From contig NZ_JBHULT010000006.1 in the NCBI RefSeq assembly GCF_042684505.1, positions 868,001 through 932,000 of the forward strand: a DNA stretch of 64,000 bases, read 5' to 3'. Position numbers and translations under genes: made by a program. Source of the DNA: Salinimicrobium flavum. GTDB lineage: Bacteria; Bacteroidota; Bacteroidia; Flavobacteriales; Flavobacteriaceae. Below the pieces are notes generated by a model. That model had not been told where the DNA came from, made no database searches, and worked only from the letters and a program-made list of their open reading frames with translations. This document shows, in pieces, positions 47,788 to 56,040 of the stretch (positions are counted from its first letter, which is position 1; each line of letters begins with the position of its first letter).

Positions 47788-49161
47788 ATGGAGGCGAAAA
47801 TTGAAGAGCTGAAAAGTCACGTTAAAGGCAGGATCATTACACCATCAGATACTGAATATGATGAAACCAGGAAGATATACAACGGGATGATCGATAAACA
47901 TCCCGGTATAATCTTAAAGTGTAAGGATAAAGAGGATGTTATCCAGGCAGTGAACTTTGGCAGGAAAAATAACCTGGAGGTTTCCATTCGAAGCGGAGGG
48001 CATAGCGGAGCCGGCCTGGCGCTTTGTGAGGACGGGTTGGTGATCGACCTTTCAGAAATGAAGGAAATTCATGTAGATCCCGAAAATCGTACAGCCGTCA
48101 TTGCCCCCGGCAATATGCTTAAGGAAATAGATGCGGCCACTCACAAGTATGGACTGGCTCTGCCCAGTGGGATAATTGGGACCACAGGTATTGGCGGAAT
48201 CACCCTTGGTGGAGGGATAGGTTATTTGAGTCGCAAAGGGGGCTTAACTATTGATAACCTGCTTGAGGCCGAAGTTGTTCTGGCTACCGGTGAATTGGTA
48301 ACAGCAAATAAGGATGAAAATCCTGACCTTTTCTGGGCGCTGCGTGGGGGCGGTGGAAATTTCGGGGTTGTAGTCTCTTTTACTTTCAATCTCCTTCCGG
48401 TGAAAAATGTATATGCCGGGCCCATGTTCTGGCCTCTTGAAAAGGCAGAAGAGGCCATGAAGTTTTACGACAAAACCCTTAGGGAAGCTTCAAATGATCT
48501 TTATGGTTTCTTTGCTTTTCTCATTGTACCTCCCGGGGATCCGTTTCCCAAAGAGCTCCACATGAAAAACGTCTGCGGGGTGGTGTGGAACTATACCGGT
48601 CCAATTGACAAAGCAGAAGAAGTTTTTAGACCCATCAGGGAATTTGGTCCGCCCATTCTGGACTTCGTCAGTGAGATTCCCATGCCGGCACTTAATACTA
48701 TGTTTGATGATCTTTATCCCAGCGGACTGCAATGGTATTGGAAAGCCCACTTTATTAATGAGTTGAGTGAGGAAAGCATAAGGGTGAATATTGAATACGG
48801 TTCCAAAATACCCACTTTTCATTCTACTACACATCTATATCCCATTGATGGTGCCGTTCATGAGGTAGCTCCCGGGGAAACGGCATGGGCAAACCGGGGA
48901 GCGAGATGGTCTCAGGTTATTGTAGGGGTTTCTCCCGAAGCCGATGATGCTGAAGAAATTACTACCTGGGCCAAAGACTATTACAAGGCTTTAAACCCAT
49001 ATTCAGCCGGTGGAGCTTACGTGAACTTCATGATGGAGGAGGCAGAAGGTAGAGTGAAGGCTTCATATGGCACTAATTTCGAACGTCTGGGAAAGATCAA
49101 GAAGAAGTATGATCCCCAAAATTTTTTCCATATCAACCAAAACATAGAACCCTGTGATTGA
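47788..49161 (+). CDS. FAD-linked oxidoreductase, berberine-bridge-enzyme type
   Basis: 457 residues, no signal peptide. FAD_binding_4 (PCMH) domain about 35-205 with RSGGHSGAGLAL, where the His is the usual covalent FAD attachment site, and GGGIGYLSRKGGLTIDNLL; the C-terminal BBE motif is NPYSAGGAYVNFM...RVKASYGTNFERLGKIKKKYDPQNFFHINQNI. The Cys of bicovalent members is replaced (GIIGTTGIGG region), suggesting a single covalent bond. Oxidises alcohol groups, often of sugars or secondary metabolites; substrate unknown. Monocistronic by spacing. Confidence 0.88.
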   Translation: MEAKIEELKSHVKGRIITPSDTEYDETRKIYNGMIDKHPGIILKCKDKEDVIQAVNFGRKNNLEVSIRSGGHSGAGLALCEDGLVIDLSEMKEIHVDPENRTAVIAPGNMLKEIDAATHKYGLALPSGIIGTTGIGGITLGGGIGYLSRKGGLTIDNLLEAEVVLATGELVTANKDENPDLFWALRGGGGNFGVVVSFTFNLLPVKNVYAGPMFWPLEKAEEAMKFYDKTLREASNDLYGFFAFLIVPPGDPFPKELHMKNVCGVVWNYTGPIDKAEEVFRPIREFGPPILDFVSEIPMPALNTMFDDLYPSGLQWYWKAHFINELSEESIRVNIEYGSKIPTFHSTTHLYPIDGAVHEVAPGETAWANRGARWSQVIVGVSPEADDAEEITTWAKDYYKALNPYSAGGAYVNFMMEEAEGRVKASYGTNFERLGKIKKKYDPQNFFHINQNIEPCD

Positions 49162-49222
49162 AATAGAATTTCCTGTTCTGGAATAACATTTGTACAAGAA
49201 ATGCAATAGTTTTGCAGGTACA

Positions 49223-50146
49223 GTGAATTTAAGATCTAAATATTCAGATGTGATCAAAACCGAAGCTAAACGCCTCGGTTTTTTGTCATGTGGAATCTCC
49301 AAAGCCGGATTCCTGGAGGAAGAGGCACCGCGCCTTGAAGAATACCTTCAAAAAGAAAGGCACGGAAAAATGTCATTTCTGGAGAATCATTTTGACAAGC
49401 GCCTGGATCCCACCAAACTTGTAGAAGGCTCCAAAAGTGTGATTTCCCTGCTCCTCAATTATTATCCTGAAGAGAAACAGCGGGAGGACTCTTACAAGAT
49501 CAGTAAATACGCTTACGGGACAGATTATCACTTTGTGATCAAGGATAAACTTAAGGAACTTCTGAAGTTCATTCAGCAGGAGATTGGTGAGGTGGAAGGC
49601 AGGGCTTTTGTAGATTCTGCGCCGGTGATGGACAAAGCCTGGGCAGCAAAGTCCGGTCTAGGCTGGGTGGGGAAACACACCCTGTTGCTGTCAAAGCAGA
49701 AAGGTTCCTTCTTTTTTGTTGCCGAGCTCATTCTTGACCTGGAACTGGAATACGACACTCCTGTGACCGACCATTGCGGAAGCTGCACCGCCTGCATCGA
49801 TGCCTGCCCTACCGGTGCCATAGTGGAACCTTACAAGGTAGACGGCAGCAAGTGCATTTCCTATTTCACGATCGAACTCAAAGACCAGTTGCCCGAAGAT
49901 ATGAAGGGAAAGTTCGACGACTGGATGTTCGGTTGCGATACCTGCCAGGATGTATGCCCGTGGAACCGCTTTTCCAGCCCTCATAATGAACCGCTGTTTA
50001 ACTCTCACCCCGGGTTGCTCAGCATGAGCAAAAAGGATTGGGAAGAGATCACTGAAGATACTTTCCGGAAGGTTTTTAAGAAGTCGGCCGTTAAAAGAAC
50101 CAAATACAGCGGACTCACCCGAAATATTAAGTTTCTAAAGGACTAA
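49223..50146 (+). CDS. queG: Epoxyqueuosine reductase QueG
   Basis: About 307 residues from GTG at 49223 (VNLRSKYSDVIKTEAKRLGF, fits the family start); an in-frame TTG at 49190 adds 11 residues that overlap a TAGTTTTG promoter-like box (49207-49214), so the later start is preferred. DUF1730 N-terminal domain, cobalamin-binding core (DKAWAAKSGLGWVGKHTLL) and two 4Fe-4S clusters (CGSCTACIDACPTGAI; CDTCQDVCPWN). It catalyses the last step of queuosine formation in tRNA. Convergent with the TonB-like gene; their ends overlap by about 12 bp. Confidence 0.94.
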   Translation: MNLRSKYSDVIKTEAKRLGFLSCGISKAGFLEEEAPRLEEYLQKERHGKMSFLENHFDKRLDPTKLVEGSKSVISLLLNYYPEEKQREDSYKISKYAYGTDYHFVIKDKLKELLKFIQQEIGEVEGRAFVDSAPVMDKAWAAKSGLGWVGKHTLLLSKQKGSFFFVAELILDLELEYDTPVTDHCGSCTACIDACPTGAIVEPYKVDGSKCISYFTIELKDQLPEDMKGKFDDWMFGCDTCQDVCPWNRFSSPHNEPLFNSHPGLLSMSKKDWEEITEDTFRKVFKKSAVKRTKYSGLTRNIKFLKD

Positions 50147-50902
50147 TTTTCCGTAGAAAAAACTTTTAACCGCCTTCTTTTGTTCATTCCTGGCGGGAGC
50201 TTCAAGACTTAACGTTTCTAAAAATGCTTTTGCCTGTTTGCTTGCATTGTTGTCGTTGTGGCTCAGTACCAGTACATTTTCAGCTTCAGCATTTTTATTG
50301 ATCTCCAGATAGTAATTCAACACCGTTCCCGATTTAGCTTTTACAGACTTCGCGATCAATTTTTCAAGAGTCTCCTGGAAACAGGAGCTTTTATCAGGTT
50401 TGGGTATACAAGCTTCAAATAAGGGTGAAAAGGCAGTTTTGGTAGCATTGGGGAGATTTTTTGCCCTGGTGTCAAAAAAGGCGCCGTAACTGTCATACAT
50501 TGTTTGTTTAAAGATCACCGGAAGGGCATGAGTAACGGCTACTGCTTTTCCGTCAAGTTTTGCAGGAGATGCAATCTTTAATGAGGACAACACCCGAATC
50601 ACCTCCTCTTCCTGATCTTTATCTGTAGCTTTCACCTTTACATCGCTAATGGCGCCGGTTTCCGAAATATGAAAAGTAGCATAGGCTTTTCCTTCTCCTT
50701 TTACCGTTTTTGGCGTGACCAGGTTACTTTGCAAAAAGTCACTTAAGTTTTGATTAAAACATTCTTTACTATCTTTATTAGGGTCATAGCACTCTTTGAT
50801 AAATGGAGCTTCATCTACCGCAACCAGTGTGTAAGTTTCCTGTTGGGCAAAGGTGTTATAGCTGAATAAAAAGAAGCAGAGGAATACAAAAAGAGTTTTC
50901 AT
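50135..50902 (-). CDS. TonB C-terminal-like exported protein
   Basis: 255 residues from MKTLFVFLCFFLF; the frame extends to 50935 but the extra residues precede the signal peptide. Signal peptide to about NTFAQ. Two half-repeats resemble the TonB C-terminal domain (GEGKAYATFHISETGAISDVKVKATD with VIRVLSSLKIASPAKLDGKAV, and SGTVLNYYLEINKNAEAENVLVLS with AKAFLETLSLEAPARNEQKKAV). No transmembrane anchor apart from the signal, so it is periplasmic rather than a true energy transducer. Its start codon overlaps that of the divergent trehalase. Confidence 0.75.
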   Translation of the reverse strand: MKTLFVFLCFFLFSYNTFAQQETYTLVAVDEAPFIKECYDPNKDSKECFNQNLSDFLQSNLVTPKTVKGEGKAYATFHISETGAISDVKVKATDKDQEEEVIRVLSSLKIASPAKLDGKAVAVTHALPVIFKQTMYDSYGAFFDTRAKNLPNATKTAFSPLFEACIPKPDKSSCFQETLEKLIAKSVKAKSGTVLNYYLEINKNAEAENVLVLSHNDNNASKQAKAFLETLSLEAPARNEQKKAVKSFFYGKLVL

Positions 50903-52856
50903 GAAGAAGATTTGCATAAAAATAGGAAAAAACATAAAAATTTTAATTTTTACGGCTATTTTTTCTCTTTTCGGGAACGTATTTGCTCAAAATCCGGAAT
51001 TCATACTGCAGGTCGATCCAACTTTTGAAAAACTCGTAGCCGTAGCCGATACAGACGGCGATAAAAAGATCACTATTGAAGATGACTTAAAAAGCCCTTT
51101 TTGGATGGTGAGCAGCGAAGGGGATTCTGTAAAGATCTCTGAAACCTATTACCTCTCCAACCTGCTTCAGGAATTGGCCATAGCAAGAGCCGGGGAAAAG
51201 GAGATCCTTCGAATTTCTATTAATGAAGTTAAAGAACCGCCTACTGCACGTATCTCCCGAAGGATCAAAGAAGAATTCTGGGATGATCTTACCCGAACCA
51301 TTGACCGTAAGGGTTTGAAAAAGATCCTGAAGGATACTAAAGCTTCAGATGGGGTGCAACGACTTTATGTGCCGGCAACAGATTCTGTGGGGATTTCCTA
51401 TTTTCAAAACCTGCAGCAGGAACTGGAAGGTTTTGAGGTGGTTATTCTTCCGCATAAAATAACTCCGGAATATGTGAGATCCCTCAACAAAAAACCGGGT
51501 TTGCTGGCCTTGAAAATTGAGAATGACCGCGGAGTTCCTTTTGTGGTGCCCGGCGGCAGGTTCAATGAAATGTACGGTTGGGACAGCTACTTTGAAGGTA
51601 TTGGCCTTATCATCGATGGGCGGGTTGACCTTGCCAAAGCCATGGTCGATAATTTCGTTTACCAGATCAACCACTACGGAAAGATCCTGAATGCGAACCG
51701 CTCCTATTACCTCACCCGCACCCAACCTCCCTTTCTGTCTTCTTTTGTGCGGGAAGTAAATAAGGCTATGGAAGAAAAGGATACAATATGGCTCCGGAAT
51801 TCGCTGGAAGCTGCGATCACCGAATATGAACAGGTGTGGATGGCAGAGGGAGAGCGGCTCACCTCCAATGGTTTGAACCGTTACCTGGGGCAGGGGATCG
51901 GGATTCCACCTGAGACCGAAAAAGGGCATTTTGAAGAGGTGTTGAAAAAATATGCCGCTAAACACAACCTGCCCGTTGCAAAATTTGAAAAAAAATATAA
52001 GTCGGGCCAATTAAAGGACAGGGAACTGAATGAATATTTCGTGCACGATCGCAGTGTTCGGGAAAGTGGTCATGACACCTCCTGGCGGCTGGAAGATCGC
52101 GCAGCCCACCTCAATACCGTTGATCTGAATTCGCTGCTTTATAAATATGAAAAGGATTTTGAGCACCTTATCAAAAAATACTTCGACGGGATTTTTAAAC
52201 AGTCTTCAGGCTCAACCTATTCTGATGTTTTTTGGGCTAAAAAAGCTGAAAAACGAAAGGAATTGATGAACCGTTACCTCTGGAATGAGGAGGAAGGCAG
52301 TTTTTTCGATTATGACTTTAAAAAAGGAGAACAGACGGGATATATTTCGGCTACCAATTTCTACCCCTTATGGAGTAAAATGGCTTCTGAAGAGCAGGCT
52401 CAAAAAATGCTTATCAATCTTCTGAAAGATCTTAAGGCAAAGGGGGGAATTCTTTCCACCGCAAAAACTTCCGTAGAAAAAACCGCGACCAACGAGGTGC
52501 AACGCCAGTGGGATTATCCCAACGGCTGGGCGCCGCATCAAATGCTACTGTGGCAGGGATTGCTTAATTACGGGTATGAGGCTGAGGCGCATGAACTCAT
52601 CTACCGCTGGCTCTACATGATCACCAGAAATGCTGTGGACTACAACGGTACCATACCAGAAAAATACGATGTGGTAAATACCACTCATAAGGTCTATGCT
52701 GAGTATGGCAATGTTGGGACAGAGTTTGATTATATCACCACCTCTGGCTTTGGCTGGATGAACGCATCTTACCAGCTGGGCCTTGAGTTGTTACCCCGGG
52801 AATATCATCGGGAACTTGATAAACTTACCCCTCCCGGGAAGCTGACTTTCCGGTAA
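50901..52856 (+). CDS. treA: Periplasmic trehalase, GH37
   Basis: 651 residues. A signal peptide (MKKICIKIGKNIKILIF... to about NVFAQ). An N-terminal extension (FILQVDPTFEKLVAVADTDGDKKITIEDD) contains an EF-hand-like DTDGDKKITIED loop, not usual in bacterial trehalases. Both GH37 signatures are present: PGGRFNEMYGWDSYF (about 216-230) and QWDYPNGWAP (about 535-544). Splits trehalose to two glucose. Its ATG (50901-50903) overlaps the divergent gene's start (50900-50902), so each promoter must lie within the other gene. Confidence 0.93.
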   Translation: MKKICIKIGKNIKILIFTAIFSLFGNVFAQNPEFILQVDPTFEKLVAVADTDGDKKITIEDDLKSPFWMVSSEGDSVKISETYYLSNLLQELAIARAGEKEILRISINEVKEPPTARISRRIKEEFWDDLTRTIDRKGLKKILKDTKASDGVQRLYVPATDSVGISYFQNLQQELEGFEVVILPHKITPEYVRSLNKKPGLLALKIENDRGVPFVVPGGRFNEMYGWDSYFEGIGLIIDGRVDLAKAMVDNFVYQINHYGKILNANRSYYLTRTQPPFLSSFVREVNKAMEEKDTIWLRNSLEAAITEYEQVWMAEGERLTSNGLNRYLGQGIGIPPETEKGHFEEVLKKYAAKHNLPVAKFEKKYKSGQLKDRELNEYFVHDRSVRESGHDTSWRLEDRAAHLNTVDLNSLLYKYEKDFEHLIKKYFDGIFKQSSGSTYSDVFWAKKAEKRKELMNRYLWNEEEGSFFDYDFKKGEQTGYISATNFYPLWSKMASEEQAQKMLINLLKDLKAKGGILSTAKTSVEKTATNEVQRQWDYPNGWAPHQMLLWQGLLNYGYEAEAHELIYRWLYMITRNAVDYNGTIPEKYDVVNTTHKVYAEYGNVGTEFDYITTSGFGWMNASYQLGLELLPREYHRELDKLTPPGKLTFR

Positions 52857-52931
52857 GGACTTCCGGTTTGGAGCTTGCTTTCCCTGCTCCAAAAAATGAG
52901 GGAAATCAGTTAGCCATAAAACCTAAACTCT

Positions 52932-52939
52932 TACCTTTG
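52932..52939 (+). promoter_or_regulatory. -7 box of maeB
   Basis: TACCTTTG matches TAnnTTTG, 25 nt before the maeB start. Confidence 0.5.
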
Positions 52940-52964
52940 TTTGTCCTGAAAAAATACGGGAACT

Positions 52965-55259
52965 ATGAGTAACGAACGCAAACGACGTGAAGCTTTAGTC
53001 TATCACGCCAAACCCTACCCCGGAAAGATCCAGGTGGTGCCCACAAAAAAATATTCCACACAAAGAGACCTGTCATTAGCATACTCCCCCGGGGTGGCAG
53101 AGCCGTGTCTTGAAATATTCAAAGACAAGGATAATGTCTATAAATACACTACTAAGGGAAACCTGGTGGCAGTAATTTCAAACGGGACCGCCGTCCTTGG
53201 ATTGGGTGATATTGGCCCTGAAGCCTCTAAACCGGTTATGGAAGGAAAAGGCCTGTTGTTTAAAATATTTGCTGATATAGACGTTTTTGATATCGAGGTG
53301 GACACGAAAGACATAGATAAGTTTGTGGAGACCGTTAAAAATATTGCGCCCACCTTTGGAGGAATAAACCTGGAAGATATCGCCGCACCTGAAGCTTTTG
53401 AGATCGAAAGAAGGCTAAAGGAGGAACTGGATATTCCGGTAATGCATGATGATCAGCACGGTACGGCTATTATCTCTTCGGCTGCACTTTTAAATGCGCT
53501 TGAACTGGCCGGTAAAAAAATAGGCAGGGTGAAAGTGGTGATCTCCGGGGCGGGATCTGCCGCGATCGCCTGTGCCAATCTGTATGTTGCCCTGGGAGTG
53601 AAACTGAGCAACATTGTGATGTTTGATGTCAAAGGGGTGCTGCACACCGGCCGTGAAGACCTGTCTGACCTGCAGCAAAAATTCGCAGTGAAGAAACAAT
53701 ATACCAACCTGGCTGAGGCCATGGATGGTGCAGATGTTTTCCTGGGACTTTCTGTTGGAAATATCGTGACTTCAGACATGCTTAAGAGAATGGCCAAAAA
53801 GCCAATTGTTTTTGCTATGGCCAATCCTAATCCCGAGATCGATTACAACGTAGCCATTGAAGCAAGAAAAGACATTATTATGGCCACCGGTCGCAGTGAT
53901 CATCCTAACCAGGTGAACAATGTGCTGGGTTTCCCATTCATTTTCAGGGGAGCTCTTGATGTAAGAGCAACCAAGATCAATGAAGAAATGAAGATGGCGG
54001 CTGTTAAAGCCCTTGCCAGGCTAACCAAAGAACCGGTGCCCGAGCAGGTGAACATCGCTTACGGTGAAACCCGTCTTAACTTTGGGAAGGATTATATTAT
54101 TCCGAAACCATTTGACCCCCGCCTTATCACTGAGGTTCCTCCTGCCGTAGCCAGGGCAGCCATGGAAAGCGGAGTAGCCCGAAATCCTATCCTTGACTGG
54201 GAACGTTATGAAGACGAGCTCCTGGAGAGAATGGGTAATGACAATAAAATTACCAGGCTGTTGATGAACCGTGCAAAAATGGATCCCAAGAAAGTGATTT
54301 TTGCCGAAGCAGATCATCTCGATGTATTGAAAGCAGCCCAGATAGTTCATGACGAAGGTATCGCCATTCCTGTACTTTTGGGAAGACGGGATGTTATCGA
54401 AGAGCTTATGCGGGAAATAGATTTTCACGCAGAGGATGTTCTCATCATCGATACGAAAAGTGATGATGAAAAAGAGCGACGCAACCGTTATGCCGAAGGC
54501 TTCTGGAAAACCAGAAACAGAAAAGGCGTGACGAGATATGATGCCGAACTTCTTATGAAAGAACGCAATTATTTTGCAGCCATGATGGTGAATGAAGGAG
54601 ATGCTGATGCCCTGCTTTCCGGTTATTCCAGGTCCTATCCTACCGTTCTCAAGCCAATGCTGGAATTGATAGGAAAAGCCAAAGGAGTTTCCAAGGTGGC
54701 CGCGACCAACTTAATGAATACCTCCAGAGGACCAATCTTTATTAGTGATACCTCGGTAAATATAGATCCAACCGCTAAGGAACTGGCAAAGATCGCCCAG
54801 ATGACCGCCCGTACCGTAAGACTTTTTGGAATGGACCCGGTGATCGCGATGATCTCCTACGGTAACTTTGGATCTTCCAAGAACGAAAAGGCCGAGAAAG
54901 TTAAAGAAGCAGTTGCCTACCTGCACAGGTTCTATCCCGATCTTGTGGTAGACGGGGAGATGCAAACAGATTTTGCCCTGAACAAGGAAATGCTCCAAAA
55001 AAAATTCCCCTTCTCCAAACTTGCGGGCATGAAGGTGAATACCCTCATTTTTCCAAATCTTGATTCAGGGAACAGCACCTATAAATTGATCAAGGAGTTG
55101 AATAAAACAGAAAGTGTAGGCCCTATTCTCATGGGAATGAACAAACCCGTGCACGTTCTGCAGCTTGGAGCCAGCGTGGAGGAAATAGTTAATATGACCG
55201 CCGTGGCGGTTGTGGATGCCCAGGAAAAAGAAAGAAAAGCGAAAAAAGAAGGGGTATAA
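52965..55259 (+). CDS. maeB: NADP-dependent malic enzyme with phosphotransacetylase-like domain
   Basis: 764 residues. N-terminal malic enzyme: YSPGVAEPC, VMHDDQHGTAIISSAALLNA, Rossmann motif VVISGAGSAAIACANL, ATGRSDHPNQVNNVLGFPFIFRGALD. C-terminal half (about 435-764) is a phosphotransacetylase-like domain (KKVIFAEADHLDVLKAAQI, SGYSRSYPTVLKPML, NLDSGNSTYKLIKEL) that serves regulation by acetyl-CoA in the known enzymes. It converts malate to pyruvate with NADPH. Own promoter and terminator. Confidence 0.97.
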   Translation: MSNERKRREALVYHAKPYPGKIQVVPTKKYSTQRDLSLAYSPGVAEPCLEIFKDKDNVYKYTTKGNLVAVISNGTAVLGLGDIGPEASKPVMEGKGLLFKIFADIDVFDIEVDTKDIDKFVETVKNIAPTFGGINLEDIAAPEAFEIERRLKEELDIPVMHDDQHGTAIISSAALLNALELAGKKIGRVKVVISGAGSAAIACANLYVALGVKLSNIVMFDVKGVLHTGREDLSDLQQKFAVKKQYTNLAEAMDGADVFLGLSVGNIVTSDMLKRMAKKPIVFAMANPNPEIDYNVAIEARKDIIMATGRSDHPNQVNNVLGFPFIFRGALDVRATKINEEMKMAAVKALARLTKEPVPEQVNIAYGETRLNFGKDYIIPKPFDPRLITEVPPAVARAAMESGVARNPILDWERYEDELLERMGNDNKITRLLMNRAKMDPKKVIFAEADHLDVLKAAQIVHDEGIAIPVLLGRRDVIEELMREIDFHAEDVLIIDTKSDDEKERRNRYAEGFWKTRNRKGVTRYDAELLMKERNYFAAMMVNEGDADALLSGYSRSYPTVLKPMLELIGKAKGVSKVAATNLMNTSRGPIFISDTSVNIDPTAKELAKIAQMTARTVRLFGMDPVIAMISYGNFGSSKNEKAEKVKEAVAYLHRFYPDLVVDGEMQTDFALNKEMLQKKFPFSKLAGMKVNTLIFPNLDSGNSTYKLIKELNKTESVGPILMGMNKPVHVLQLGASVEEIVNMTAVAVVDAQEKERKAKKEGV

Positions 55260-55283
55260 ATTTCAAACATACTTTTGATTCAG

Positions 55284-55319
55284 AGGCTGTTGGAGATAAA
55301 AACTCCGGCAGCCTTTTTT
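55284..55319 (+). terminator. Terminator of maeB
   Basis: AGGCTGttGGAG-ataaaaa-CTCCggCAGCCT followed by TTTTTT. Confidence 0.85.
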
Positions 55320-55423
55320 ATGGTAAATCTCCCGGGACTGCTTTAAGTGAATAGGTGAAACCTCAGCTTTTTCAGGGCTTTGGCCGGGGTGAATTTCATT
55401 TTTCGGCATCTCTATTATTTTAC

Positions 55424-55431
55424 TACATTTG
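55424..55431 (+). promoter_or_regulatory. -7 box of ruvA-sprA
   Basis: TACATTTG matches TAnnTTTG, 22 nt before the ruvA ATG. Confidence 0.5.
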
Positions 55432-55453
55432 AGTCATTAAGCTTTCTTGACCA

Positions 55454-56035
55454 ATGATCCACACAATAAAAGGCCAGCTGGTGGAAAAAAATCCAACCAA
55501 TGTAGTGATCGACTGCAACGGCGTTGGTTATTTTATTCACATTTCCCTCCATACATATTCCCTAATTCCATCTTCAGAAGCCGTAAGGTTATACACCCAT
55601 TTGCAGGTAAAGGAAGATTCGCATACCCTTTTCGGGTTTTGGGAGAAGAGTGAACGGGAGATCTTCAGATTGTTGATCTCGGTCTCGGGGGTGGGAGCCA
55701 GCACAGCCCGCACCATGCTTTCTTCCCTTGAGCCTAAACAGATCATGGAGGCCATAGCTGCAGGTGATGTTGGTACAATTCAAAGTATCAAGGGTATAGG
55801 TGCAAAGACTGCGCAGCGGGTGATCCTGGACCTTAAAGACAAGATCCTGAAAGTGTTTGGTTTAGACGAAGTTTCAGTATCAAAAAGCAATACTAATAAA
55901 GAAGAAGCGTTATCTGCTTTAGAGACTCTTGGTTATACCCGTAAGCAATCGGGGAAAGTTGTAGATAGAATTGTCAAGGAGGAACCCGAAGCTACCGTAG
56001 AATCACTCATAAAGCTTGCACTTAAAAAATTATAA
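55454..56035 (+). CDS. ruvA: Holliday junction binding protein RuvA
   Basis: 193 residues. OB-fold domain (MIHTIKGQLVEKNPTNVVIDCNG), two HhH motifs (LLISVSGVGASTARTML and IQSIKGIGAKTAQRVILDLKDK) and the C-terminal RuvB-binding helices (ALSALETLGYTRKQSGKVVDRI). Works with RuvB (44400). Its stop is 5 bp before sprA, so both are cotranscribed; ruvA-sprA is a conserved gene pair in Flavobacteriia. Confidence 0.97.
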   Translation: MIHTIKGQLVEKNPTNVVIDCNGVGYFIHISLHTYSLIPSSEAVRLYTHLQVKEDSHTLFGFWEKSEREIFRLLISVSGVGASTARTMLSSLEPKQIMEAIAAGDVGTIQSIKGIGAKTAQRVILDLKDKILKVFGLDEVSVSKSNTNKEEALSALETLGYTRKQSGKVVDRIVKEEPEATVESLIKLALKKL

Positions 56036-56040
56036 ATGTC

